A stretch of DNA of 64,000 bases, taken from assembly GCA_963752505.1 (NCBI GenBank), contig CAVVYM010000010.1, forward strand, positions 124,001 to 188,000, written 5' to 3'. This DNA is from JACJWR01 sp963752505 (lineage in GTDB: Bacteria > Actinomycetota > Actinomycetes > S36-B12 > UBA10799). Of the stretch, positions 18,404-25,603 are shown piece by piece. The notes beneath the pieces were generated by a model. That model did no database searches. It was not told where the DNA came from and saw only the letters and a list, made by a program, of their open reading frames with translations. Each line of letters begins with the position of its first letter. Positions within the stretch are counted from its first letter, which is position 1. The position numbers were made by a program, and so were the translations under genes.

Positions 18404-19246
18404 CTACTCGTGGGCAGTCAGACGCTCGAGGGCGGGTGAGTGCAGCACGCCGTTGGTGCTCAGCATCCCCGCCGGCACCTGCCAAGCGCCGTTCCGGACG
18501 GTGAGGACCTTTCCGCCGGAGGTGCCGGAAACTGCTCCGCCGGCCTCGACCACGATGGGCATCAGGGCGGCGACATCCCAGGGTGCCAGCTCGGGCTCGG
18601 CGGCAATGTCAACCGCTCCCTCGGCCACGAGCATGTGGGACAGGAAGTCCCCGTAGGCCCTCGTTCGCCAGGCGTCCGCCAGGAGGCGGTCGAGCGAGCC
18701 ATCGGCCCACCCCTGCCGGTCGGAGAACGAAATCGAGGCATCCGCCACGCGCCGGACTCCCGACACTGCTAGCTCGCGTACGGTTCCGTCCACGTCACGG
18801 GTCGCGCACACCCCCGGCGCTGCCCACCAACGCCGTCCCAGCGCCGGCGCGCTGACGACGCCGATGACGGGTTTGCCGTCCACCAGCAAACCGATGAGCG
18901 TCGCCCAGATCGGTACGCCGCGGAGGTAGTTCGCCGTGCCGTCGATGGGGTCGATCACCCAGGCTCGGCCGCTCAACCCACCAGTTGCGCCGAACTCCTC
19001 GCCGAGCACTGCATCATCGGGCCGCTGGGCCGCGATGATCTCGCGGAGGGCCCGCTCCACCGCCTTGTCACCCGCAGTGACAGGGGTGCGATCGGGTTTG
19101 GTCTCAACCGTCAGCGAGGCCGACAGATAGTGGGCGAGCGTGATGGCGTCTGCTCTGTCGGCCAAACCCAGTGCGAATTCGAGATCGCCAGCCGGGTCGT
19201 TGAGTTCGGGCGAGCCGGGCGGGGGCGGGATCGGTGTCACGGACAT
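18404..19246 (-). CDS. hisN: Histidinol-phosphatase, inositol monophosphatase family
   Basis: 280 residues from ATG 19246. Metal-dependent phosphatases of this fold bind Mg2+ through GEE (LGEEFGATGG), DPIDGT (WVIDPIDGTANYLRGVPIWATLI) and WDVAAL near the C-terminus; all three are present. The ANYLRGVPIWATLI sequence after DPIDGT is typical of the actinobacterial HisN group, which catalyses the dephosphorylation of histidinol phosphate in histidine synthesis; a generic inositol monophosphatase is the alternative. TAGCGT ends seven bases before this ATG, supporting it over the GTG at 19255. It lies 24 bases downstream of rsgA. Confidence 0.82.
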   Translation of the reverse strand: MSVTPIPPPPGSPELNDPAGDLEFALGLADRADAITLAHYLSASLTVETKPDRTPVTAGDKAVERALREIIAAQRPDDAVLGEEFGATGGLSGRAWVIDPIDGTANYLRGVPIWATLIGLLVDGKPVIGVVSAPALGRRWWAAPGVCATRDVDGTVRELAVSGVRRVADASISFSDRQGWADGSLDRLLADAWRTRAYGDFLSHMLVAEGAVDIAAEPELAPWDVAALMPIVVEAGGAVSGTSGGKVLTVRNGAWQVPAGMLSTNGVLHSPALERLTAHE

Positions 19247-19253
19247 GCCCACC

Positions 19254-19259
19254 ACGCTA
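19254..19259 (-). promoter_or_regulatory. -10 hexamer of hisN (leaderless)
   Basis: TAGCGT on the minus strand ends seven bases before the hisN ATG. It sits in the 24-base gap after rsgA, so hisN can be expressed apart from aroA-rsgA. Confidence 0.4.
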
Positions 19260-19270
19260 GCCGGGCGGGC

Positions 19271-20260
19271 TCACATTTCCCAAGGTTCGGGGGCTTCCGC
19301 CAGAGTGGTGAGAATGCGCCGCAGTGAAGTGAGACGCTGGACCGGCGCACGACCGGCGGCCACCCAGGCGTCGAGGCCACAGTCCGGTTCGTCGTGGGTG
19401 CAGCCACGCGGGCACTCGTCGATACCGCCGGCGAGGTCGGCGAAGGCCTGTACGACGGTGTCGGGGTCGACGTGGTTGAGGCCGAAACTTCGCACCCCCG
19501 GGGTGTCGATGATGCCCCCGCCGCCGGGGAGATCCAGCAGCACGGCGGAGGTAGATGTGTGCCGCCCGCGGCCGGTCACGTCGTTGACGCTCCCGATGGC
19601 GCGGTCGGCATCAGGCACCAAGGCGTTCACCAGCGTCGATTTGCCCACCCCGCTGTGCCCGACGAGCACCGTCAACCGGCCGCTCAAGAGTGCGCGCAAC
19701 GGTTCGTAGGAAGCACCCGGCCGCAGTTCCCGGGAGGGCACGTCGAGGTCAGCGTACGAGGCCAGGAACTCGCCTGGGTCGGCCAAGTCCGTCTTGGTGA
19801 CGATGATCAGCGGCTGGATGCCCGCGTCGTACGCCGCGACAAGGCAGCGGTCCACGAATCCCTGTCTGGGGGTGGGATCCGCCGCGGCGACCACGATGCC
19901 CATCTGATCGGCGTTGGCCACGAGGGGGCGTTCCACCGACGTCACGTCGTCGGCGGTGCGCATCAGCAGGGTCCGTCGGGGCATCACCTCGACGATGCGC
20001 GCGAGCGACCCGGGCACCCCGGTGACGTCGCCGGTGAGGCGCACGTTGTCGCCCACGACGGCGCGCAGGTGCCCTAGCGATCGGGCCTTCATGGCTGTGA
20101 CGACGGTGAGGTCGGCGGTCAACTCGCATCGGAACCGCCCGCGGTCCACGGCCGTGACGATTGCTCGCGCCGCGTTGGCGTGGCGAGGGCGGTCCTTGGT
20201 GCGCGGCCGATTGCGGCGGCTCGGTCGGATCCGGACGTCATCCTCGTCGTACTCCCGCAT
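19271..20260 (-). CDS. rsgA: Ribosome small-subunit-dependent GTPase A
   Basis: 329 residues. This is a late 30S assembly GTPase. The circularly permuted motif order is visible: G4 (VTKTDL), then G1/P-loop (GHSGVGKSTLVNAL), then G3 (DTPG in IIDTPGVRSFGL). An OB-fold precedes the GTPase domain. The C-terminal zinc region is represented by ECPRGCTHDEPDCGL, giving a Cys/His cluster. Its ATG overlaps the aroA stop by one base (TGATG), so translation is coupled to aroA. Confidence 0.94.
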   Translation of the reverse strand: MREYDEDDVRIRPSRRNRPRTKDRPRHANAARAIVTAVDRGRFRCELTADLTVVTAMKARSLGHLRAVVGDNVRLTGDVTGVPGSLARIVEVMPRRTLLMRTADDVTSVERPLVANADQMGIVVAAADPTPRQGFVDRCLVAAYDAGIQPLIIVTKTDLADPGEFLASYADLDVPSRELRPGASYEPLRALLSGRLTVLVGHSGVGKSTLVNALVPDADRAIGSVNDVTGRGRHTSTSAVLLDLPGGGGIIDTPGVRSFGLNHVDPDTVVQAFADLAGGIDECPRGCTHDEPDCGLDAWVAAGRAPVQRLTSLRRILTTLAEAPEPWEM

Positions 20261-21588
20261 CAGGCGTTGGTCCCGCTAGCGTCCCGGCCGGACGCTGGCG
20301 CAGGAGCCACCAGCGCAGTCCAGTCGCGCTCGAAGGCCGGCAGCGTCTTGCCGGTGGTCGCGACGTCGGACAGCGCCAGACCATCGACGCGCAGACCGAG
20401 GATGGCGCCAAACGTTGCCATCCGGTGGTCGTGATAGCACTCCACCACCGCGCCGGTCATGGGGCGGGGCCGAATAGCGAGGCCGTCGGGGAGTTCGTCC
20501 ACGTCGCCGCCGAGTCGACGCAATTCCCGGGTGAGCGCGGCCAGGCGGTCGGTCTCATGGCCGCGCACGTGAGCCAGGCCGGTGAACCGCGACGGCGAGT
20601 CGGCTAGGGCCGCGACGGCGGCCATAGTCGGGAGCAGTTCACCCACGTCGCCCAGATCGGCGGTGATCCCACGCGGCCCGCCTGGTGGCCCGATCAGGGT
20701 CAGGCTGCCGTCATCGTTGCGGCGCACGGTGGCGCCCATGGCTGCACACAGGTGGCGAAAGGAATCACCGGCCTGGGTTGTGGGTGCCGGCCAGTCTTCG
20801 ACCGTCACCTCGCCGGCGGTGACCAGGGCCGCGGCCAGGAACGGTCCGGCGTTTGACAGGTCGGGTTCGATCGCGACGTCACCCCCGCGAATGCTGCCGG
20901 GTGCCACCCGCCAACGGCAGTCCGTTGGATCAGCCGTATCGGCAAGAACCGTCACGCCGTGGGAGCGCAGCAACTCGACGGTCATGTCGATGTGCGGCAG
21001 CGAGGGCAGCGCCGATCCGCGGTGGCGCAACTCGAGTCCGTCGCGGAACCGAGCCGCGCTGAGCAGCAGTCCGCTGACGAATTGGCTGGAGGCATGCGAA
21101 TCAATGACCGCGCTGCTGCCCGTCACAGTTCCGGTGCCGGCGACGGTAAGGGGCAGGTGATCGCCGTTGACTGTGACTCCGAGCTGCCGCAGGGCAGCGA
21201 CCAGCGGGGCCAGGGGCCGCTGCCTCGCGCGGGGATCGCCGTCGAACACGACGTCTCCGGTGGCCAGTGCCGCGATGGGCGGCAGGAAGCGCATCACGGT
21301 GCCGGCCAGTCCGCAATCGACCGGCTTTCCGCCCACGAAGCCGGCAGTGGGCGACACCTTCACCACGTCGGCGCTCAACTCAATGACGGCTCCGAGGCTA
21401 CGTAGTCCGTCAATCATCAGTCGGGTGTCGCGGGCGAGCAGCGCACCGCGCAGTTGAGTCTCCTGCCCACTGAGGGCCGCCAGCACCAGGGATCGGTTGG
21501 TGAGGCTCTTGGATCCCGGCACCCGGATCCGCCCGGCTACCGCTGAGGATCCCACGTAGGGTGCGGGCCACGGCTGAGAGGCGTTCAT
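20260..21588 (-). CDS. aroA: 3-phosphoshikimate 1-carboxyvinyltransferase (EPSP synthase)
   Basis: 442 residues from ATG 21588. It is the sixth shikimate pathway enzyme and condenses shikimate-3-phosphate with PEP. Seen are RIRVPGSKSLTNRSLVLAAL near the N-terminus, CGLAGTVMRFLPPIAAL, SSQFVSGLLLSAAR, VEPDLSNAG-like IEPDLSNAGPFLAAAL, and the C-terminal DHRMATFGAILGL. No Shine-Dalgarno precedes the ATG. Instead the ATG overlaps the stop of a nine-codon upstream ORF that has its own -10, suggesting termination-reinitiation. A TTG at 21639 would add 17 residues not needed by the family. rsgA follows with a one-base overlap. Confidence 0.93.
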   Translation of the reverse strand: MNASQPWPAPYVGSSAVAGRIRVPGSKSLTNRSLVLAALSGQETQLRGALLARDTRLMIDGLRSLGAVIELSADVVKVSPTAGFVGGKPVDCGLAGTVMRFLPPIAALATGDVVFDGDPRARQRPLAPLVAALRQLGVTVNGDHLPLTVAGTGTVTGSSAVIDSHASSQFVSGLLLSAARFRDGLELRHRGSALPSLPHIDMTVELLRSHGVTVLADTADPTDCRWRVAPGSIRGGDVAIEPDLSNAGPFLAAALVTAGEVTVEDWPAPTTQAGDSFRHLCAAMGATVRRNDDGSLTLIGPPGGPRGITADLGDVGELLPTMAAVAALADSPSRFTGLAHVRGHETDRLAALTRELRRLGGDVDELPDGLAIRPRPMTGAVVECYHDHRMATFGAILGLRVDGLALSDVATTGKTLPAFERDWTALVAPAPASGRDASGTNA

Positions 21589-21617
21589 CAGGAGCAGCGC
21601 CGACTCCGTTGGATCAT
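21588..21617 (-). CDS. Nine-codon leaderless upstream ORF of aroA
   Basis: ATG 21617 starts MIQRSRRCS and ends with TGA at 21590-21588, which shares its A with the aroA ATG (TGATG). The start is six bases after TACGAT (minus strand, 21629-21624), the same spacing seen at other leaderless starts in this window. It probably delivers ribosomes to aroA by termination-reinitiation. The peptide itself may have no function; cysteine- or arginine-dependent attenuation is conceivable but speculative. Confidence 0.4.
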   Translation of the reverse strand: MIQRSRRCS

Positions 21618-21623
21618 CCCGCC

Positions 21624-21629
21624 ATCGTA
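21624..21629 (-). promoter_or_regulatory. -10 hexamer for the aroA-rsgA transcript
   Basis: TACGAT on the minus strand ends six bases before the upstream-ORF ATG at 21617 and 35 bases before aroA itself. Confidence 0.4.
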
Positions 21630-21655
21630 GTGCGCTCAAGCCAGCCGAACAGCCG

Positions 21656-21661
21656 TACCAT
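21656..21661 (+). promoter_or_regulatory. -10 hexamer of the YedK/HMCES gene
   Basis: TACCAT ends seven bases before the ATG that yields the essential Met-Cys N-terminus. This supports that start over the ATG at 21660, which lies within the hexamer and spacer. Confidence 0.4.
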
Positions 21662-21668
21662 GGCCGCC

Positions 21669-22394
21669 ATGTGCGGTCGTTATGCCTCCAGCAAGGATCC
21701 CGCCGTGCTCGTCGAGGAGTTCGACGTCACGGTGGCGCCGAAGGAGCAACTGAAACCCGACTTCAACGTGGCGCCCACCAAACAGGTCTACGCGGTGCTC
21801 GATCGAACCATCAAAGGTGACCTGGAGCGACTCCTCGCAGACGTGCGCTGGGGACTCGTCCCGTCGTGGGCCAAGGACAGGTCGGTGGGCAGCCGAATGA
21901 TCAATGCCCGGGTCGAGACCGCGGCGAGCAAGCCGTCGTTCCGCGTTGCCTGGGCTAAGCGTCGCGCGATCCTTCCCGCAGACGGTTACTACGAGTGGTA
22001 CACGCCGGCTGCGGGGGCCACCACGGCGTCCGGTAAGCCGCGCAAGCAGCCCTACTTCATCCACCGCCGCGATGGCGCGACGCTGGCGATGGCCGGCCTC
22101 TACGAAATCTGGCGCGACCCGGGCATTGAGGATCCTGACGCGCCGGGTGCCTGGCTCTGGACCGCGTGCGTGCTCACCACCACCGCGACTGACGCGCTCG
22201 GCCGGATCCATGATCGGATGCCGATTGCCGTGGCGCGCGAGGCTTGGGCCGATTGGCTTGATCCCCACTACGCCGGGGACCCCCACCAGTTGCTCGATCC
22301 GGCGGCCACCGCACGTGAGTTGGAGGCCTACCCGGTTTCCACGCTGGTGAATTCGGTGCGCCACAACGGCCCGGAGTTGCTCGATCCGCTCTAG
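21669..22394 (+). CDS. SOS response-associated peptidase (YedK/HMCES abasic-site protein)
   Basis: 241 residues. The family protects abasic sites in single-stranded DNA by forming a thiazolidine link through the N-terminal cysteine exposed after Met removal. The start is therefore fixed at ATG 21669, giving MCGRYAS with Cys2. The other active-site residues are visible in order: Asn in SRMINARVETAA, Glu in DGYYEWY, and His in GRIHDRMPIA. WGLVPSWAKD is also characteristic. It is divergent from aroA. No LexA-type box was recognised in the short intergenic region. Confidence 0.93.
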   Translation: MCGRYASSKDPAVLVEEFDVTVAPKEQLKPDFNVAPTKQVYAVLDRTIKGDLERLLADVRWGLVPSWAKDRSVGSRMINARVETAASKPSFRVAWAKRRAILPADGYYEWYTPAAGATTASGKPRKQPYFIHRRDGATLAMAGLYEIWRDPGIEDPDAPGAWLWTACVLTTTATDALGRIHDRMPIAVAREAWADWLDPHYAGDPHQLLDPAATARELEAYPVSTLVNSVRHNGPELLDPL

Positions 22395-22432
22395 CCGATC
22401 GGTGTCTCATACCTGATCAGAGACGGCCAGGC

Positions 22433-22460
22433 GGGAATAGGCCGGCGATTCGCTGACGTT
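22433..22460 (+). promoter_or_regulatory. SigR/SigH-type promoter (GGGAATA-N17-CGTT) upstream of sigR
   Basis: GGGAATA at 22433-22439 and CGTT at 22457-22460 are separated by 17 bases. This matches the known SigH/SigR consensus (GGGAAYA-N16/17-cGTT; GGAAT-N18/19-GTT). Its position upstream of the gene for that very sigma factor implies positive autoregulation under disulfide stress. The predicted transcript start is near 22467. Confidence 0.75.
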
Positions 22461-22550
22461 GCCCGTGCGTTGGCCCACTGCGCCACACGTGCTTTGGCAT
22501 CCCGGCATCTCGTTGGGCTCGGCCATGATCAAATTGGCGAAGGAGTATCC

Positions 22551-23312
22551 GTGCTAGTCACCCGCATGGCACCGCCAGCCAACGGAGGTGGGGCAACCTC
22601 GCTAGTCTCCGTTGTTGTGGAGCCAACCGGAGCCGACGACGCTGTCGCGGCCGATCCCGGAGCGTTCAGTCGACCCGACGACGCCCCGGAGTTCGACCAA
22701 CCCGGTCTGGACCTCGACGCCGAGTCCGGCGAGGACCGTCGGCAGCGTTTCAACTCCGCCGTGGAGGAGTTCATGCAGCCGCTATACGGCAACGCGCTAC
22801 GCCTCACCGGAAACCCCCACGATGCCTCTGATCTCGTCCAGGCCACCTTTGAGCGCGCCTACAAGGCCTTCCACCAGTACCGGCCGGGCACCAACCTCAA
22901 GGCTTGGTTGTTCAAGATCCAGAGCAACACCTTCATCAACGACTACCGCAAGAAGCAGCGCCAACCGAAGGTGGCCGACTCCGACCAGGTTGAGGATTGG
23001 CAGATGCACCGGGCCGAGTCGCACACGTCGACCGGGCTTCGCTCGGCCGAGACCGAAGTGCTGGAGTCGCTGCCCGAACAGGCCATCATCGAGGCGTTGG
23101 ATCAACTATCCGACGAGTACCGGCAGGCGGTTCTCCTTGCCGATGTCGAGGGCCTCCGCTACAAGGAAATCGCTGAGATCATGGGCACCCCCGTCGGTAC
23201 GGTGATGTCGCGACTGCACCGCGGCAGGCGCCAGTTGCGCGTCCTGCTGGAGGAGCATGCGCGGTCGTTGGGGTACTTGCGCGGCGTGGACACGTTGGGA
23301 GAGGGAGAGTGA
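22551..23312 (+). CDS. sigR: ECF RNA polymerase sigma factor, SigR/SigH (thiol-oxidative stress)
   Basis: 253 residues from GTG 22551, with AAGGAG five bases upstream. An acidic N-terminal extension of about 60 residues precedes region 2 (NALRLTGNPHDASDLVQATFERAYKAF, YRPGTNLKAWLFKIQSNTFINDYRKKQR) and region 4 (LPEQAIIEALDQLSDEYRQAVLLADVEGLRYKEIAEIMGTPVGTVMSRLHRGRRQL). The YRPGTNLKAWLF signature and the downstream zinc anti-sigma factor place it in the SigR/SigH group that controls thioredoxin, mycothiol and protein-quality genes. An in-frame TTG at 22470 could give a 27-residue-longer isoform. The stop overlaps the anti-sigma start by four bases. Confidence 0.92.
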   Translation: MLVTRMAPPANGGGATSLVSVVVEPTGADDAVAADPGAFSRPDDAPEFDQPGLDLDAESGEDRRQRFNSAVEEFMQPLYGNALRLTGNPHDASDLVQATFERAYKAFHQYRPGTNLKAWLFKIQSNTFINDYRKKQRQPKVADSDQVEDWQMHRAESHTSTGLRSAETEVLESLPEQAIIEALDQLSDEYRQAVLLADVEGLRYKEIAEIMGTPVGTVMSRLHRGRRQLRVLLEEHARSLGYLRGVDTLGEGE

Positions 23313-23650
23313 CGGGGATGAATCCTGCCTACCTGTGCGCCTCGACGATGGCTCACGTCGACGAGTTCATCGACGGCGAACTCGGTCCGCGTGAGTGCGA
23401 GGGCGTCGAGGCGCACCTCCTCGTGTGCCCGGGCTGTCGGGCTGCCTATCAGCGCGAACTCGATCTCAAAAACATGATCCGCAAAGCCTGCGCCTGCAGC
23501 GGCGTTCCGGACGAACTGAAGGATCGGGTGCTGGCCCGGATCTCGCAGCTGCGAGTTGACCTTGACGGCGCAACATTCGAATCCCTCACCTTCCGCGCCA
23601 CGGTCTACCGTGACGCACCCGGGCGCTCCCAGCCAGGTGGGCTCAACTGA
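23309..23650 (+). CDS. rsrA: Redox-sensing zinc anti-sigma factor, RsrA/RshA type
   Basis: 113 residues. It binds and inhibits the SigR-type factor when reduced; disulfide formation with loss of zinc releases the sigma factor. The ZAS motif H36-x3-C40-x2-C43 is intact (AHLLVCPGC), and further cysteines C10, C30, C61 and C63 match the spacing in Streptomyces RsrA (C11, C31, C41, C44, C61/62). The GTG start lies in a GTGA overlap with the sigma stop, ensuring coupled production. A second ATG at 23318 is an alternative start. Confidence 0.92.
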   Translation: MTGMNPAYLCASTMAHVDEFIDGELGPRECEGVEAHLLVCPGCRAAYQRELDLKNMIRKACACSGVPDELKDRVLARISQLRVDLDGATFESLTFRATVYRDAPGRSQPGGLN

Positions 23651-23671
23651 GGGCCTTCCGAGTTCCCGGCG

Positions 23672-23746
23672 TCAGGAGTTGGGGCGACGACCGTGGTTGG
23701 CCTTGTTCTTGCGTCGGTCGCGCTTCTTGCGGCCTCGTTTGCTCAT
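23672..23746 (-). CDS. Large-subunit ribosomal protein bL37 (24 residues)
   Basis: A 24-residue, strongly basic peptide that starts MSKRGRKKRDRRKNK and ends ANHGRRPNS. This is the pattern of the small actinobacterial ribosomal protein bL37 that binds 23S rRNA. ATG 23746 has AAGGAGG nine bases upstream, an unusually strong site for such a short gene. It is convergent with rsrA (21-base gap) and divergent from the biotin carboxylase gene. Easily missed because of its size; the longer in-frame ORF upstream of this ATG is not coding. Confidence 0.88.
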   Translation of the reverse strand: MSKRGRKKRDRRKNKANHGRRPNS

Positions 23747-23874
23747 GACGTCAAACCTCCTTGGGGTCCGTGGTGCTGCACCCGCGCGGGCGCTCCGCGC
23801 CAATGGTGGCACAAGGGCCCGAATCGGCGCGCTCCGGTGCCGACCGGCGCCGCATGGTCCCGCCACCGGCCCGA

Positions 23875-23880
23875 TAGGGT
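23875..23880 (+). promoter_or_regulatory. -10 hexamer of the biotin carboxylase gene
   Basis: TAGGGT lies 38 bases upstream of the GTG start; the intervening leader contains GAAAGG at suitable spacing. No clear -35 element is seen. Confidence 0.35.
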
Positions 23881-23918
23881 CGCGGTGAATGGCGGGCAAT
23901 CGGTGAAAGGCTCAGTCA

Positions 23919-25259
23919 GTGATACGCACCCTCCTCGTGGCCAATCGTGGCGAGATCGCTGCTCGTGTGATCCGCACGGCACATCAGCTGGGAATCCGCA
24001 CCGTCGCGGTGTATTCCGAGGCTGACGCCGATCTGCCTTTCGTCGCGGACGCCGACGTCGCAGTGTGCATCGGTGCGCCACCGCCGACTGATTCCTACCT
24101 CAACGCCGACGCAGTGCTCGCCGCTGCCGCACAGACTGGTGCGGATGCGATCCACCCGGGCTACGGGTTCCTGTCGGAGAACGCCGACTTCGCCGAGGCC
24201 GTGACGGCCGCAGGCTTGACCTGGGTGGGTCCGCCACCGGCCGCCATGCGGGCCATGAGCGACAAAATCGACGCCCGGAACACGATGTCCGCCGCGGGCG
24301 TGCCGGTCGCGCCTGGGAGCGCCGAGCCAGTCGACTCGGTGGCTGCCGCGCTCGCCGAGGCTGAGCACATCGGCTACCCGGTGATGATCAAGGCGAGCGC
24401 TGGCGGGGGCGGCATTGGTATGGCGCGGGCCCACGACCCCGAGGAACTGCGCGCAGCTTACGACACCGCCCGCACCCGGGCGGAACGGTTCTTCGCCCAT
24501 CCGGCTCTGCTGGTGGAGAAGTTCGTGGCCGATGCCCGCCATATTGAAGTGCAGATCCTCGGCCTTGCCGACGGCACCGTCGTCGCGCTGGGAGAGCGTG
24601 ACTGTAGCGTGCAACGTCGCCACCAGAAGGTGGCCGAGGAGAGTCCATCCCCGGCCGTCGGCGAAGTGCTCGCTGAGCGTTTGGCGCAGATCGCCGTCGC
24701 CGCGGGGGAAGCCGTGGGCTACCGGAACGCGGGAACCGTCGAGATGCTGCTCGATGTGGCCACCGGTGAGGTGTGGTTCCTGGAGATGAACACCCGGCTT
24801 CAGGTCGAACACCCGGTCACCGAGATGGTCACCGGCATCGACTTGGTGGCCGAGCAACTCCGCATCGCGCAGGGCCTGCCGCCCAGTTTCGGCGCGGAGC
24901 CGCCGACGCCGTCCGGTCACGCCCTCGAGTTGCGGGTGTACGCCGAGGATCCGGTCAAGTTCTTGCCCCGCCCCGGCGCGATCACGCGTTGGGAGGAGCC
25001 CAACGGCGAGTTCATCCGCGTCGACGGGGGCTATCGCGCGGGCGTCAAGGTGACGCCGTTCTACGACCCGCTGCTGGCGAAACTGATCGTTTGGGGTGCC
25101 AGCCGGGATGAGATGTTGGCTCGGGCTCGCGCTGCGGTTGCGGAGTTCCACCTCGAGGGCCCAAAGAACAACCTGCCCTTCTTCGTCGAGTTGCTCTCCG
25201 AGCCGGCATTCATCAGCGGCGACTACACCACCTCGATCATCGACCGGATGCGCGCCTAG
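23919..25259 (+). CDS. accC: Biotin carboxylase subunit of an acyl-CoA/acetyl-CoA carboxylase
   Basis: 446 residues from GTG 23919. It carboxylates biotin with bicarbonate and ATP. Domains are complete: the N-terminal pre-ATP-grasp (TLLVANRGEIAARVIRTA), the ATP-grasp with KASAGGGGIGM, and the catalytic core ERDCSVQRRHQKV...EESPS with EMNTRLQVEHPVTEMVTG, then a C-terminal biotin carboxylase domain. Unlike most actinobacterial AccA3-type alpha chains it ends after the carboxylase domain and has no fused BCCP. A free-standing 71-residue biotin carrier is encoded convergently just downstream. No carboxyltransferase gene is present in the window. Confidence 0.92.
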   Translation: MIRTLLVANRGEIAARVIRTAHQLGIRTVAVYSEADADLPFVADADVAVCIGAPPPTDSYLNADAVLAAAAQTGADAIHPGYGFLSENADFAEAVTAAGLTWVGPPPAAMRAMSDKIDARNTMSAAGVPVAPGSAEPVDSVAAALAEAEHIGYPVMIKASAGGGGIGMARAHDPEELRAAYDTARTRAERFFAHPALLVEKFVADARHIEVQILGLADGTVVALGERDCSVQRRHQKVAEESPSPAVGEVLAERLAQIAVAAGEAVGYRNAGTVEMLLDVATGEVWFLEMNTRLQVEHPVTEMVTGIDLVAEQLRIAQGLPPSFGAEPPTPSGHALELRVYAEDPVKFLPRPGAITRWEEPNGEFIRVDGGYRAGVKVTPFYDPLLAKLIVWGASRDEMLARARAAVAEFHLEGPKNNLPFFVELLSEPAFISGDYTTSIIDRMRA

Positions 25260-25262
25260 CCC

Positions 25263-25285
25263 CCTTGGCCGCGGCCGGCGCAAGG
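25263..25285. terminator. GC-rich hairpin between convergent accC and biotin-carrier genes
   Basis: CCTTG (25263-25267) pairs with CAAGG (25281-25285) around a GCCGCGGC core in the 33-base gap between two converging genes. No T-tract follows, so this is only a possible bidirectional terminator. Confidence 0.3.
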
Positions 25286-25292
25286 CCTCGGG

Positions 25293-25508
25293 TCACTCAG
25301 TTATCTCGGCGATGAGTCCGTCCTCGTCGATGGTGTCGCCTTCGGCGACCGACACCGCCGCTACAGTGCCCGCGACTTCGGTGATGACCGGGATCTCCAT
25401 CTTCATGGACTCCAGGATCACCAGGGTGTCGCCGTCGGCCACGGTGTCGCCTTCGGCGACCAGCACCTTCCACACGTTCGCCGTCATTTCCGAGCGGACC
25501 TCAGCCAC
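25293..25508 (-). CDS. Biotinyl carrier domain protein (71 residues, TB7.3-like)
   Basis: 71 residues from GTG 25508, with AAGGGAG five bases upstream. The whole protein is one biotinyl/lipoyl-attachment domain with the biotinylation motif ESMKMEIPV (the second Met-flanked Lys carries biotin). In mycobacteria the same-sized TB7.3 gene also sits beside the sigH-rshA pair, and the resemblance in size and context is close. The likely role is to act as a stand-alone BCCP for the biotin carboxylase encoded immediately opposite, although other carboxylases could share it. It is convergent with accC. Confidence 0.9.
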   Translation of the reverse strand: MAEVRSEMTANVWKVLVAEGDTVADGDTLVILESMKMEIPVITEVAGTVAAVSVAEGDTIDEDGLIAEITE

Positions 25509-25603
25509 AGTGACTCCCTTCGTTTCGCGTTGCGGCCCCGGGTGCGTCCTGGCACCTCGGGCCACCGCGCATTCGTGATCGTTTCGACATCCAACCAGAG
25601 TGC

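Noticed and set aside
22404..22424. Terminator hairpin GTCTC-N11-GAGAC after the YedK gene
   Set aside because: Only five pairs, a large loop and no T-tract.
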